A stretch of DNA of 64,000 nt, taken from positions 48,303,001-48,367,000 of the forward strand of contig OX344765.1 in NCBI GenBank assembly GCA_947034895.1. The letters are read 5' to 3'. Source of the DNA: Rhytidiadelphus loreus (taxonomy: Eukaryota; Streptophyta; Bryopsida; Hypnales; Hylocomiaceae). Below, in pieces: positions 47,829 through 59,002 of this stretch. The position numbers and the translations under genes are program-made. Position 1 is the first letter of the stretch, and each line of letters opens with the position of its first letter. The notes under the pieces were generated by a model. That model did no database searches, was not told where the DNA came from, and was given only the letters and a program-made list of their open reading frames with translations.

Positions 47829-48414
47829 AGTTATGGAGTCTCTACTCTAAATTAAACTTTGAAGTCCTTTATTTAACTCTATTTTTTTTTAAATTGGAAA
47901 AAAATAAAATCATAGGAGGTAAATTGTTTAGTACAACATTTCAACCATTGCGATTGGCATTTTTCAATTCCATAATTAAATTCTTAACAATTTTCTATTT
48001 TGAATCAATCTTCACTTCTTTCTACATACTATTATTTTCCTATATGTCTTACAATTCCAAATGATCTAAATTTTTTCAAGCATGTAGCAAACTTGTTTTG
48101 AAGAATGAATCTAAAGAAGCACCACCATTTTGGACATTTTTTCATACAAATGTGAGCTTCTGAAGTGCAGCTGCCCAGTTTTTTGTAGTGTTCAAAAAAC
48201 AATTTTTGTCACTTCAAACACTCATATCTTGCAATCCATATGGTCAAAATATCTGAAAAAAAATTCACATCTTTTCTAACTAGCATACTACAAAATCCTA
48301 TGGTTACTTGTGTCCAAAAATGTCTTTTTTTCTAAAAGTTGGTACTTGTACTAGAAATTACACTTTTGGAGCATTTTTGGTGAAAAGGCATAGTCATAGT
48401 CCTTTATGGGTCAA

Positions 48415-49170
48415 AATGATATTTTTGTAGTATTTGCAAGTGAAAATCATGAATATTACAAAAAAAATTAGATTATTTGGTTGTGGTATATAATTTCTAT
48501 GATTTTTCAAAGTGCTAGCTCCCTAGACCATTGAAATTGTCACATAGGTGGAGCCTAAATTGAAATTTGCAAAAATTAATAGTCAACAAATTAGAGTTGA
48601 ATTTGTGTCCTTCAAATGTGTTCACGAATCAAAGGTCAACATTTGAAAGACACATTAACTAAAGTCTAGGAACACATTTAGTAGTAGTCTAGGATACAAG
48701 AATAGGAAGAAGGATGCTTTGGGGTCCCTTCACTTTAAGAGTCAATTGCCATTGGGCTCTGTGACCTCTAGGAATTGGAGGCTAGTGTCCCATAACCCAT
48801 ATGGCGTAACATTCAGTAGCCTTTGGAGAGGTTGTCTTTTCCTCTGTAGAACTCTCATCCATATGGGGAATGAAAGTAACTTCAATACCGTTATTGTCGC
48901 AGTACTTGTATGGTGCGCTCCATTTTTTTGCTAAATCTTGGACCAAACTAACAAACCAATAAAGAAATGCTAAGATGGTTTGCTAAACATCTTAAGAATC
49001 CTTTGAATCAAATACCAATGTCATTTAACCCTGTGTCATGAAAAAAGAATTTGGTGTCCCAATGAAGGATTTGCTTCAATAACATTTGTGAGATGGAAGT
49101 TTGGAAATGTCACTTTTGTATTAAAATTGATTGTCCACCATGAATCTTCAAAGGGTATGGGATAATTTAA
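48415..49170. other. Intergenic sequence, no feature recognised
   Basis: No gene. The open frame at 48719-48934 has no domain signal. Confidence 0.5.
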
Positions 49171-49171
49171 A

Positions 49172-49620
49172 AAGGAGAGCTTGACCGCTCATTGTCAAAA
49201 TGTCAAAATAATGTACGAAGTATAATTTCAGACCTCATTTAGTCATAGTAAAATAACTTTAAAAAAAAAAAATTGAACTTAATAAAGTTTCCAAATCAAT
49301 CTAAATTTCATATACAAAATTAGGTTTGAGATTTTGAACCTCCAATCAAAAGTTATGGACAAAATTGAGAGAGAATGTTTGAAAATGTCAAAGAAAATGT
49401 CCCTTCCAACCCCTCTTTGAAATTTGTGCATAACTTTTGATTGGAGGCTCAAAACCTCAAACGGATTTGTAGATATTAAATTTAACTTGATTTCTTAACT
49501 TTTTTTAGTTCAATTTTTTTTGAAAAAAGTTATTTTTCTATGCCTAAATGAGGTCTAAAATTCTACTTCAAACACAATTCCTACTTTGCATTTAACTATG
49601 AGTAGTTCAAGAGCTCCTAC
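49172..49620. repeat. Foldback element
   Basis: Arms 49212-49365 and about 49425-49590 are imperfect inverted repeats (for example CCTCCAATCAAAAGTTATG against CATAACTTTTGATTGGAGG). The ends GGAGAGCTTGACC and its counterpart near 49612 form outer termini. The spacer is about 60-80 bp. A related fragment is at 9190-9330. Confidence 0.75.
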
Positions 49621-49821
49621 TAATTCTAATTTACATATCCTACATGGGTTATTTCACTCAACTTAGTTGCTTGATTGTTATTTAGAATTCTTACAATTCT
49701 TGACATATTTCCTCTTAACTACTAATGGGTGTGAAATATTCCACATCATGTCATCCATAGGATGAAATGGTGTAAAATATTCCTCACCATTCTATTCAAG
49801 GAAAGGCAATCCTTCTCACTA

Positions 49822-50038
49822 CACTAATGATGATAAATAGTGTTACCTACACTAATTGATTTAAAAGAGCTATAAGTTTTTACTGTTGATGAATATTTTT
49901 ACCAACTATAGGTGTAAAGTTCTCCCACTTAAAATGATATTAGGATCTATTCACTCAGTAAAAATATTCATCAAAAGTAAAAACTTATAGCATTTCTAAA
50001 ATAGTTAGTATGGCTAACACTATTTATCATCATTAGTG
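49822..50038. mobile_element. TA-target MITE (CACTAATGATG family), almost fully foldback
   Basis: 217 bp, from CACTAATGATGATAAATAGTG to CACTATTTATCATCATTAGTG, with TA at 49820-49821 and 50039-50040. A second inverted pair (GCTATAAGTTTTTACT and AGTAAAAACTTATAGC-like) continues the stem. Confidence 0.88.
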
Positions 50039-50319
50039 TACTACTGAATGTTATGGGTCTAGGAGACCCTCTCATGTTTCCATTGGGTTGTCATACCGTC
50101 CAAAATTTAGCAGCTCAATTAGCCATTATTAACTTGATTTAGCAACAAATTTTGTTTTTTCCTTAAAATAACACCCTCCAAGCTAGCATCTAGACCCTCT
50201 AGCTCTACAAAGCCAATTTGCAAAGGTTGGGGGCTAGAGGTCTAGTTGGAGGGGAGCCCGAATGTCAAACTACAATGGCCAATCCTTTGGCCATGTAGTT
50301 CAGGATCTCTAATGGCCGT

Positions 50320-50890
50320 ATGGCAACTGGACATAACTTTATTGGTGATGAAGACATCCATACTTTAAGTTAGTTAGTTTTTTTTGTTACATTGAGATCT
50401 CCAAAACATTAGATGGGATTCGGGGGGGCTGGAGGGCCGTTTCAGGCTGTTCCCAGCTCCGTTCCCTCGGGCCCCATCGAACGCAAATGCCAAATTTTTT
50501 TTTTTCCAAAAAAAAAAAGAATTTTTTTTAAGTTCTTAAAATGAAAAACAAAGTTAATTTTAAAAAACAAACGACGTGGCAATCACTCGTCCAAGTCAGC
50601 AGAGCTCACAAACGGCCAGTTTTGACCAGTTTCGGCTAGTTTTGGAGGTTCCCCCACTTGGGAACTCATGGCCCTTCCCAGTAAGGAAATCACATCTAAT
50701 GTCATGCGTCCCTCGGTTTCATTCTTGGTACCTTTGGAAAGCCCTTTGCAAAGAAAGGTGCATGGGCTTTGTTTCATAACATTCTAACTCATGGTAAAAA
50801 GATATAAATTTTTGAGTTATTAGAAAATTAGAATTTTTTTTTATACTTTTATTCTCACTGTGGCAACAGCTTAGGGAACACTTATGCAAG
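50320..50890 (+). repeat. Dispersed repeat related to 44940-45215, with GC-rich insert
   Basis: Both ends match the copy at 44940-45215 (ACATCCATAC..TTAAGTTAG and GGGCTTTGTTTCATAAC..GGCAACAGC). A GC-richer middle (about 50410-50720) is present only here. Confidence 0.55.
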
Positions 50891-51299
50891 TTAAGTTACC
50901 TTGTGTTAAGATACCAATTAATTATTCTTTCATTGTATTTGAACAATAATTTTGCATATGTTTGAGAAATCATCACCCTACATTTGGTTACTATAAAATG
51001 GGAGGGTTGGATAAACCTCTTAGCGCTCTAATGTCTAAAATTTGGATGATGAACATAGAGGTTCTAAGGGCGTTTTTGACTTATCATTCATCCAAACCAA
51101 CATTTGACTTTTTGAAAACCACGCTAGTTATTTTGTAGTAAGAATTTGATGAAATTGAGGTAAATGAGTGGTGATAACTTATCAAGTGATGATTCTTTGC
51201 ATTTAAACAATATCTCACTCATATCTTTGAAAAATCGTCACTCTACTAGAAAATGGAGAGTTGGATTAAGTCACATGAACAGTAGGAAGTAGTGATACA

Positions 51300-51575
51300 G
51301 CTCAAATCAAACACTTAGATTGCATTTTGGGGGGGAGCTAAACTCCTAGAAATAATTTTTAGTAAATTTTTATAGGAAAGAAAATAGAATTTGGCATGTA
51401 TCTCAAGTCGTTTCATATTTTTGAATCTATATGGAATTAGTTACAATTTTTTGAAGTTGATAGGCAATGGTCACTAAAAGCAATCACCTCATGAAATGTA
51501 CATTGAAGAAAATAGAATCTTAGGTAGTATGTTCTAAAAACGACCATTTAAGGGTTGGTCTACCTTTTTCATAGG
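51300..51575. repeat. Diverged fragment of the AGGTAGTCTA element
   Basis: The blocks CTCCTAGAAATAATTTTTAG, ATTTCATATTTTTG-like, ATGAAATGTACATTG and the end GGTTGGTCTACCTTTT match 43950-44933 in reverse order, with erosion. Confidence 0.5.
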
Positions 51576-52470
51576 CTTTCGTGGACAAAATTATTTTTAG
51601 ATCATTTTTGAGAGAAAGAAAAACAAATGTGGAAATTAACACAAGCGGTTTAATTTGTATTTTTCCAAGCATTTTGAATTACTTATAAATTTTCAAAGAT
51701 TCAGGGCATAGGCACCTATTTGTCATCATAGGTCTCTTAAAATTTGTCCCCTTGAAGAGATGTGCGGAAATCAAAGGTAATGATTGGCTCTTGCAATAGA
51801 TATATAGTTTTTCCTTGATGCATTCAATTGCTAAAGTGGTCCATTTAAGGATCACCCCATCTCCATTCTCCACCCAAAAATAGGGGCAGTTTGAAAAGAT
51901 GGGCACTCATTAGAAACATTTTGGGGTCATGAGAAGATCCTTTGAATTTCCCTCAATTTGGACGCAAGTAAGCTGCCTAGTTTAAAATATTAGTACAGTC
52001 TTGTTGTCACTTGCTGTGACGATATGGACATCAAGCTGTGAAGTTTGAGGGTGCAGCCAGTTATATGGGTTCTTAGTGTACAATTTGTACTTGCGGTCAA
52101 ACAAGGAAAAACTTGAGTCCAAGGAGTGGTGCCATTTTTCAATAGTTTCCGGGTTGTCTTGCTGCCAACGCAAGAGTTGTACTTTGTACGCAGTCTATCA
52201 AAGTTGTCTTATTTTAATCTCCCTTTGAGAATATAAAACAAAAAAAATGTTGCCATGGTTGGCCGCACTTAGGACGACTTACAGACACGTGAGAAGCAGG
52301 GTACTCCTCAAGCCTTACTGATTGCGATTGATTCAGTCGTTGCCCACGAAATTAAGCCTTGTTGGCAGCATGCCTGACATAAAAAGTCAAGGCACTGCTA
52401 TTGCCTGGGGGGCTTACAGGGCCTTCTCGAGACCCCAAATTGGCTCTAATGTTTAGAGCATACTACCTTA
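51576..52470. other. Intergenic sequence, no feature recognised
   Basis: Mixed composition. Open frames at 51679-51906 and 51982-52173 on the minus strand have no domain. Confidence 0.45.
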
Positions 52471-52472
52471 GT

Positions 52473-52862
52473 GCATTGCTACCAGTGGCTTCCCTATCCC
52501 TATTTCCATTGGGATGAAGGGGAACAAAGATGGAGATAGGGAAGGCAAGCTCCCACTAGTTCTTCTCTAAATTTTCAACTTATTGCTAAATAGAGGTAGG
52601 GAGAAGTCAAAACAAAACTATAGAAATAGTAATAAGGCCAAATGAATAGTACTCCTACAAATCAATGAAGCACAACTTATGTTGGAAAGGTGAAAAGTGA
52701 TTTAGGGATTACTCCATTTGAGTTCCTTATCCATCATCCTATATGGGAAGTTCAAACCTCCCTTCCTTAAATTTTTAGGAATAGGGAATGTTGGTGGGGG
52801 GTTCTTCCCTATCTGGATGATACTCATTTGGATAGGAATAGGGAAGCTACTGGTGGGGATGC
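52473..52862. mobile_element. hAT-like MITE
   Basis: The termini GCATTGCTACCAGTGGCTTC and the inverse of GCATCCCCACCAGTAGCTTC match at most positions over about 40 bp. A 6-7 bp direct repeat (CTTAGT) lies next to each end, compatible with an eroded 8-bp hAT duplication. The open frames inside (52702-52959 and 52718-52900) overlap on both strands and are not genes. Confidence 0.65.
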
Positions 52863-53639
52863 TCTTAGTAGTAGTCACTTTTAAAGCAAGGTTGCTTTGA
52901 GAGCATCCTACCTTATTAAGGACAATATTAGTTCTAAGAGTATGGATCAAATTTTTCAATGTGAAGATATCTTCAATTTTTGTAGATGCACCAACTTATA
53001 GTATGATTGGACACCAACGATTCTTTCTCCATAGTAATTGCATAGAAAAGATGAGTGGTCACCAAATTATATGCAGTTTATATCAACATATAGTTGAAAA
53101 AATGAATTATTTAATTTGAAGTCAACCTTGGTTTCTTCACTGATTCAATTTTGTTTAGGATTTTGAGATTATTATCCATTTGAATAAATTTTCCTCCATT
53201 CTACACAAATATTCATCTAATTTAACACTTTTCATCCATTTTGGTAAGCAAATCAAATTTATACTTTTAAACAAACCTAATTTATGATTTCTCAAAACAT
53301 TCTCTATATATCCTATATTTTCATTTTTTCTTCACAATTTCAAAGACAAATGAAAATAGAGGATGTGTATTGCTTTCTAAACATTCATGCCATTGGTAGT
53401 TCTAATTTCTAGTTTCATGTTATAGGTATTAAAGAATCAAGTTTTTTTTCCATCATATACCACCTTTCACTTAGTACTTAATTTTGAAATGAATTTGAAA
53501 TTACTTTCAATTTTTTTAGATTCATGCATTTGCTATCTGTTTTCAACATTTGAGTGAAATGCTTGTTAAGGAACAAACATGTTTTTTACTGGAAACTTTA
53601 AAAAGCAAAATTTCACTTTTGGGAAGGCTCGGAGAAAAT

Positions 53640-54010
53640 CTAACTTTTGGAGTTAAAACAACATGATCTTGCACAATTTGTTGGAGTTTTTACACCAAAA
53701 TTTTAGGGAGATATTGTCTGGTAATTATACACAATTGAAGCCACATCCACTAGAACTGTTGACCAAACAATTATCCCCTTACGAGCCTACAAAATTTGTG
53801 ACAAATAACATGGGACATAATGCCAAGTTTGGTTTTCAAGGTAGATTTGTTACCATTCCATTGGATAGTTAGAAAAGTCGGTTTAACTCATAATGCAAAC
53901 CCTCTTTCTACACCTTAGATTTGCAAAAGTACACATATAGACGTCTGTGATGAACTATTAGACTTGGCATTATGCCCCATAATGTGCTCAAGCCTCCCAA
54001 TTCTTGAGCA
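53640..54010 (+). repeat. Dispersed repeat related to 34350-34560
   Basis: The strongest match is 53810-54005. The open frame 53663-53872 ends in GRFVTIPLDS, similar to the peptide at 34350-34466. This suggests a shared, once-coding ancestor of unknown identity. Confidence 0.5.
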
Positions 54011-54051
54011 TTATATAGTCCATTACAATGCATATCAACCATAAAGACACC

Positions 54052-54055
<4 letters not shown>

Positions 54056-54141
<86 letters not shown>
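54056..54141. repeat. (TA)n microsatellite
   Basis: More than 40 uninterrupted TA units. The frames translated from it are artefacts. Confidence 0.99.
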
Positions 54142-54143
<2 letters not shown>

Positions 54144-54479
54144 ACGTAAGGCAAACTAAACAAATGGTGTATTGAAAACACATGCATGTAATAAATTACA
54201 ACATGGATTTGAAAAAAATACAATGAAATATGACTATTATATACATTCAATAAACCTCAATACAAGTGTAATACACTGTTGCATTCACAATATAACATGG
54301 ATAAAATATGGTGTATGTATAGTACCGATACACTTTCTTTGTTTTTGTATGTAGTAAAGGAAAAAATGAATTAATTGAAGTCTCAATTGAAGTGAAATGT
54401 AAGTATGAAGGCCAACTTTGATTTAATTTTTTGAAACAAATAAAGGCCAATTTTTGTCTACTTACAAATATGTGTGGTA

Positions 54480-54785
54480 GGAGGTTCATAAAGTGCCCAT
54501 TTAAGAGTTGAAAATTGATTTAAGGAGGTTAAACTTCTTAAAACATTTTTCAGTAAATTTTCCTTGAAAGAAAAATGAAATTGGCATCTAATTCTAGTCA
54601 TTTCATATTTTTGGAGTTTCATAGAAATAGTTATGAATTTTTGAAGTTGGAATACAATGGGCACTAGAAGTGTTCACTTCTTGAAATGTACATTGTTTGT
54701 ACTTGATGGTGCAATGAGAAAGCAAAATGTACTTTTGTATGTTAGAGGATGTTTTAAGAGCCTGAGTGTTGTGTGTACCTTACAA
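54480..54785. repeat. Diverged fragment of the AGGTAGTCTA element
   Basis: It contains GTGCCCATTTAAGAGTTG, CTTGAAATGTACATTGTTTG and ATGTACTTTTGTATG in the same reverse order as the copy at 51300. Confidence 0.5.
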
Positions 54786-55189
54786 CAAGGATAACATGCA
54801 TGAAAACAGCCCTTTCCTTGCCTCAAATATCTTCTAATGAAAAGAGTAGTTAGAGTCTTGCAAGGCTAACTTCTTGCAATGTTGCTCTCTATGAAGTGCA
54901 ATGAACAATTGTCCTAAAAGCACCACAAGTGGCTCAGGGAGCTCAACAATCAAAGATCCATATCTAAACTTGTGGCAAAGCATTGTAGTAAATTGAATTG
55001 TATTCTCTAAATCATGACATTTTTCTATGATTGATGGGTGGGGATTATTGACCATTGATTTACTATACTTGACAAATTGCAATTAGTTTGGTGGAAAGGA
55101 AATTCAACGTAGAAAAGCTAAATTTAGCTAAAAAGAATATCTTTTCATCAACAATGAAACTTTCTTAGCTAAAATTTGAATTATTTTTG

Positions 55190-57175
55190 GACCAACTGTA
55201 CATGACTCTACCTTTGGAAGGGACTAAGGTTAGATTGAGCACCATGACATATAGAATGTTGAGTATTAATGAGAAGAGTTATATTATGGGGATGCATGAG
55301 GATGGGATGGAATGCAAAGACATTGGAGTAGTCTTGAATGTTCCATGCTTTACCATTTCTATTGTTTTGATAAATTAGAAGGTTCATGGAAGTTTAGAGT
55401 TCTTGAAAAATCAATGTAGTAGGCATCAAAAAATCTCGGCAAAAAATGTCTAATCATAGTGCTAGGATGTTGTCAAACTTTATTATAGATAATAGAAGAC
55501 AACCTCTATCAAAATTATCAAGCCACTTGAATGTATGTTGTAACACAATGTAGTAATACCTACATGAGATGGGCTTCAAAAATTGCATTGCACCAAAAAA
55601 ACCATATCTTAATGACAAACGCAAAGCAAAAAAGCTTGCATTTTGCCCATGCTCATGAAAGATGGAATTATAAATATTTGTGCAAGGTGATTTGGTCAAA
55701 TGAGTTGTCATTTGAAATTGGTAAGAATTCAAGGCAAATAAGTAAAGGGTGATTGCAAGAAAGACCGAACAATTTTGGTAGCGTTTGGTCAAAAACTGCG
55801 TTTTTTCGGTCGAGTACTAGGAGTACTACAAAATGGAGCAATCTCAACCGTTGATCTGAAAAATCAACGGCCAATAGTACTTCTGAGTACTTTATAATAC
55901 TGAAACAGTACTACTAAAAAAAATGACAGTTTGTCACAGAAAGTAGATAAAATTAAGTATAAATTAATAAAAATTAGAAAATCATGAATAAAAAAAAACT
56001 AAAAATTGGCCATTTATAAAGACTTGATAGTGATTACATTTCACCAAAAACTAAAAGTTGAAACCATCATGAAAGTTTGGAGTGCTATGGACAAGGGACC
56101 CCTATTTGCATGCATGTGGAGGACAAAGAATTGTGTTTTTTTTAATTCCCTTTGGTGGTCACATGTCCATCTAGTGTGGGAATAGGCCACAAAAAAGTCA
56201 AGTGAATATCATGTTTTTTGGATACTTTACAGTACTAAAAACCCCTAAACTACAAAGTGTGACAAATTAGCTAAATTGATATTTAATTATAACATTATTT
56301 TTCAATTTTTTTGAAAAATAGCAAATCTCATGTTTCCTGAGTTAGCAATCTTCCATAAAAATTTCAAGTCCATTGGCTTCAATTTCCAAAAGTTATGGCC
56401 AAAACCAACTTCGTCACTTCAATTGTGACGCCAAATAGGACCGGTCTTTCTTGCAATCACCCTAAAGAATGGCAAAATTCATATGAAAGATATGCATGGG
56501 GCTATATAGTGCCATTCTTCAAGTATGGTTGTACTTCAGTGATGGTTTGGGGTGCATTTGGTGGCTTTGATAAATGCGCTCTTGTTATTCTTTTACCTCC
56601 ACACAAAAAGACAACAAGCGACTTTGTAACTTTTGTTTATGAGGGAACATTAGGTGGGTCATATTTTTTGCATGACCACCTTGGGCAATTCACACTTATG
56701 GAAAATGGTGCTCTATTCCACTGCAACTTACTTCCATTGCTATAGAGACAAGCTTGTAGTGTGATAAAACTTATTGCACCTGCAAATTCTGCAAACTTGA
56801 ACCCCACAAAGAATGTATAGAAGATTGTCAAAAAATTGTTGCGACATTGACATAGATCAAGAAATGAGGAGGAAATGGTACAAACTATTCAATTAGTGTG
56901 GGATACAATAGAGTTAATCGTAAAGGAAACCCGAATTTGAAACAGGGGTGTTAGAGAAAGGTTTAACTAAGAATAGTACAAAAGAAATACAACACCAAAC
57001 TCCATTAGACCTAAGCTTTGGTGCTTCAAGGAGTTTCATCTTGTGTTTTTCTCAAACTCTAGCTTCTAGTCCCTCATTAACTCTAATATCTCTGAAGCAA
57101 CTCCATACCTTTATTAGAAGTATGTTCAACATAATGAAAGTAATTATTTTGACAAAAGATGGCAACACTAGATGA
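55190..57175 (+). pseudogene. Tc1-like (DD34E spacing) transposase, dead and interrupted
   Basis: Segments in order are: a paired-type helix-turn-helix region (55235-55500, MLSINEKSYIMGMHEDGMEC), HLNVCCNTM and YLHEMGF, then KVIWSNELSFEIGKNSRQI (55684-55740), the insertion 55747-56462, then SVMVWGAFGGF, LYGG-like YEGTLGG, LMENGALFH, ANSANLNPTKNV and a C-terminus ending DGNTR at 57172. The usual catalytic D, D and E are N, N and K here; 34 residues separate the last two, the Tc1 spacing. Several stops occur. An extra stretch of about 110 bp lies near 56940-57050. The right terminal repeat (GGCAACACTAGATGA then TA) overlaps the end of the gene; the left one is lost. Confidence 0.85.
55747..56462. 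mobile_element. 4-bp-TSD terminal-inverted-repeat element, copy 2
   Basis: The termini are GGGTGATTGCAAGAAAGACC and GGTCTTTCTTGCAATCACCC, flanked by TAAA at 55743-55746 and 56463-56466. Excising the element with one TAAA restores the transposase frame across the junction. It is about 95% identical to copy 1 (6075-6818), inverted. 716 bp, no coding frame above chance; the open frames at 55668-55874 and 56395-56460 are parts of its ends. Confidence 0.93.
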
Positions 57176-57177
57176 TA

Positions 57178-58200
57178 GACATTGTGTTATACCATGTCTT
57201 TTGAGTGGATAGTTACTCACAAGGGACAATTCAATTAGTTTCAAGTGATTTTTTTTTTATTACATCCCTAGTCCCCCCCCAAAAGCGAATTTGTTAATTC
57301 ATATTGCTGATTGAAAAGTACCTTGAAACACATACATATTTGTATTTTTTAGGAGTAGTCTAGCCACCAATTGATATGGGATATATTAGTGGGATTTATA
57401 TATATATATATCCAATCCCATATCTCTATTTGTATTCTATATTTATATATGTCTTCTACATGTATAGATATCCCAAAGTATCCATATCTCACGATATCCA
57501 TACCCATATTATAAATGTATCCATATTATAAAATCAACGGCATCGGAAGGGGGGAATTCTTGTTTATGATATCAACAGCTCTCAATTTTTACAATGTCTA
57601 TGCATCATCACAGGAGGTATTGTTATATTCTTCTTCTTTGATACTCTAGTTTTGTAATATAAAATTAATATATTGTAAACTTTGACTCTACTACTATCCC
57701 CCCTTTCCAGCTTGTGAGTTGATGAATTCCTGAGACCCAGAGTAGACTAGTAGAGTAGCCTACAGTAGCTTTTTCCCAAGTTCCTACTTTTGGTCCCCCT
57801 GACTATGGGAGACAAAAATTCCGAATTATTTTTGGAGCTTACTATACAAATCTGATTTGGTGGGCGGGGGTTGGTAGTGGGTGAAATTTTAAATCCCTTC
57901 CTCTGTCTCAGTTGATGCTCAATCAGGTTGTGTGCATGCACATGGACTCAAACTTGGAAATGGGTTCCGGCCAATGCCCGACATCCCTCCCTGCCACTGT
58001 CCACAAGGCAAAAATCTTCTTCAGTTCAGTTCCTCAAGACTAACAACACATTCACTATCAACGGCTGCAAAGCCATAGAATCCACACATCAACGGCTCCG
58101 AAGTCCGTCATGGCAACTTGCCAAACTACAAAAATCCTTGCATGCCACAACTTGCCTTGCCTTCCCTTGTCCCTTGGCAATCCAAAGAGAGATACTAACT
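57178..58200. other. Intergenic, with degenerate ATATCC-type repeats
   Basis: The segment 57395-57535 consists of imperfect ATATCCA/TATATA repeats. No gene is recognised; the frame 57928-58203 has no domain. Confidence 0.45.
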
Positions 58201-58297
58201 TAACTTAGGAAGTGAACTGCATGCCCCACTTGCTTGGATGACAGAGCCAGGACAATGCTAATCAGTCCAAATATAGAAATAGTGTGACCTATACTTA

Positions 58298-58522
58298 GGC
58301 CAGGGAGAACTGACCCCCTCGCTTGGCCCTGCGGGCCAACCCTGGAATTATTTATTTTCTGCACATGAATTTTTTTGCAAATTTTGAATTCATTTCTGCA
58401 ATCAGAGACCCCGAATTAGCTAGGTGAGGTCAAGAGTATACCCTAGAATGGCCCCAAATAGGGGGCATTTTTTTTACTTGCACCCCTGGTAAGGCCGAGC
58501 GAGGGGGTCAATCCAACCTGAT
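58298..58522. mobile_element. Short MITE with 10-bp direct repeat
   Basis: The best inverted repeats are TGACCCCCTCGCTTGGCC (58311) and GGCCGAGCGAGGGGGTCA (ending 58510). The 10-bp CCTATACTTA flanks the wider element at 58288-58297 and 58523-58532. A 9-10 bp duplication would fit a Mutator-like origin. The outermost 13 bases pair poorly, so the true ends are uncertain. Confidence 0.55.
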
Positions 58523-58802
58523 CCTATACTTATGGGGTGAAATGGAACTGCCCCCCCTTGCTTGCTTGGATGAGGGAGCCAGTGCAATGGTAAATAGTGT
58601 GCATGTAAGTTAGATATAGTGTGGCTGATTCTTTATTATTGCATTGCATGAGGTAGTTGGATGGGAGCAATGCAAGGGTACAGTCAGTCAGTCAGGAACA
58701 TGGTTCTCTACCTTATGGAAATGCCCTGCCCTGCCCTGCCCTGCCCTGAGCTTGGATGGGAGCCATGGTAACTTAACCCTTAAAAACAAATCATCTGTTT
58801 GC

Positions 58803-59002
58803 GCACCGTGTGAACTGTTGGCTTAAGAAAATGAAAATGCACTCATTGGAAGACAAACTAATGTAAAAGACATTTTTTTTCCCATAAAATTTGGAGGATG
58901 AATAGTTGCACTTCGTCTCCTACCCTACCCTACCCTACATGGAGAGATTCTTTGTCATTCATTCATCGCCCAGAAAATGTCCTCCTCCGGGTTGTTTATG
59001 GG
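58803..59002 (+). repeat. Dispersed repeat shared with 17010-17207
   Basis: Same order and orientation of blocks as at 17010-17207 (CACCGTGTGAACTGTTGGC, GGAGGATGAATAGTTG, CCTCCTCCGGGTTGTTTATG). Confidence 0.8.

Larger units (their letters stand above)
47048..48410 (+). mobile_element. TTAA element interrupted by a TA-target MITE
   Basis: It begins CCCCTGAAGGACCAGCATGC counted from the shared TTAA (47044-47047) and ends CATAGTCCTTTATGGG before TCAA (48411-48414), one change from TTAA. Without the insertion at 47101-47537 it is about 925 bp. A compound microsatellite at 47769-47828 lies in its body. Confidence 0.82.

Noticed and set aside
52702..52959. Open frames on both strands in the 52.7-52.9 kb region
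   Set aside because: They lie within and across the end of a hAT-like MITE and mirror each other.
54056..54250. Open frames reading poly-Ile/Tyr
   Set aside because: Direct translation of the (TA)n microsatellite.
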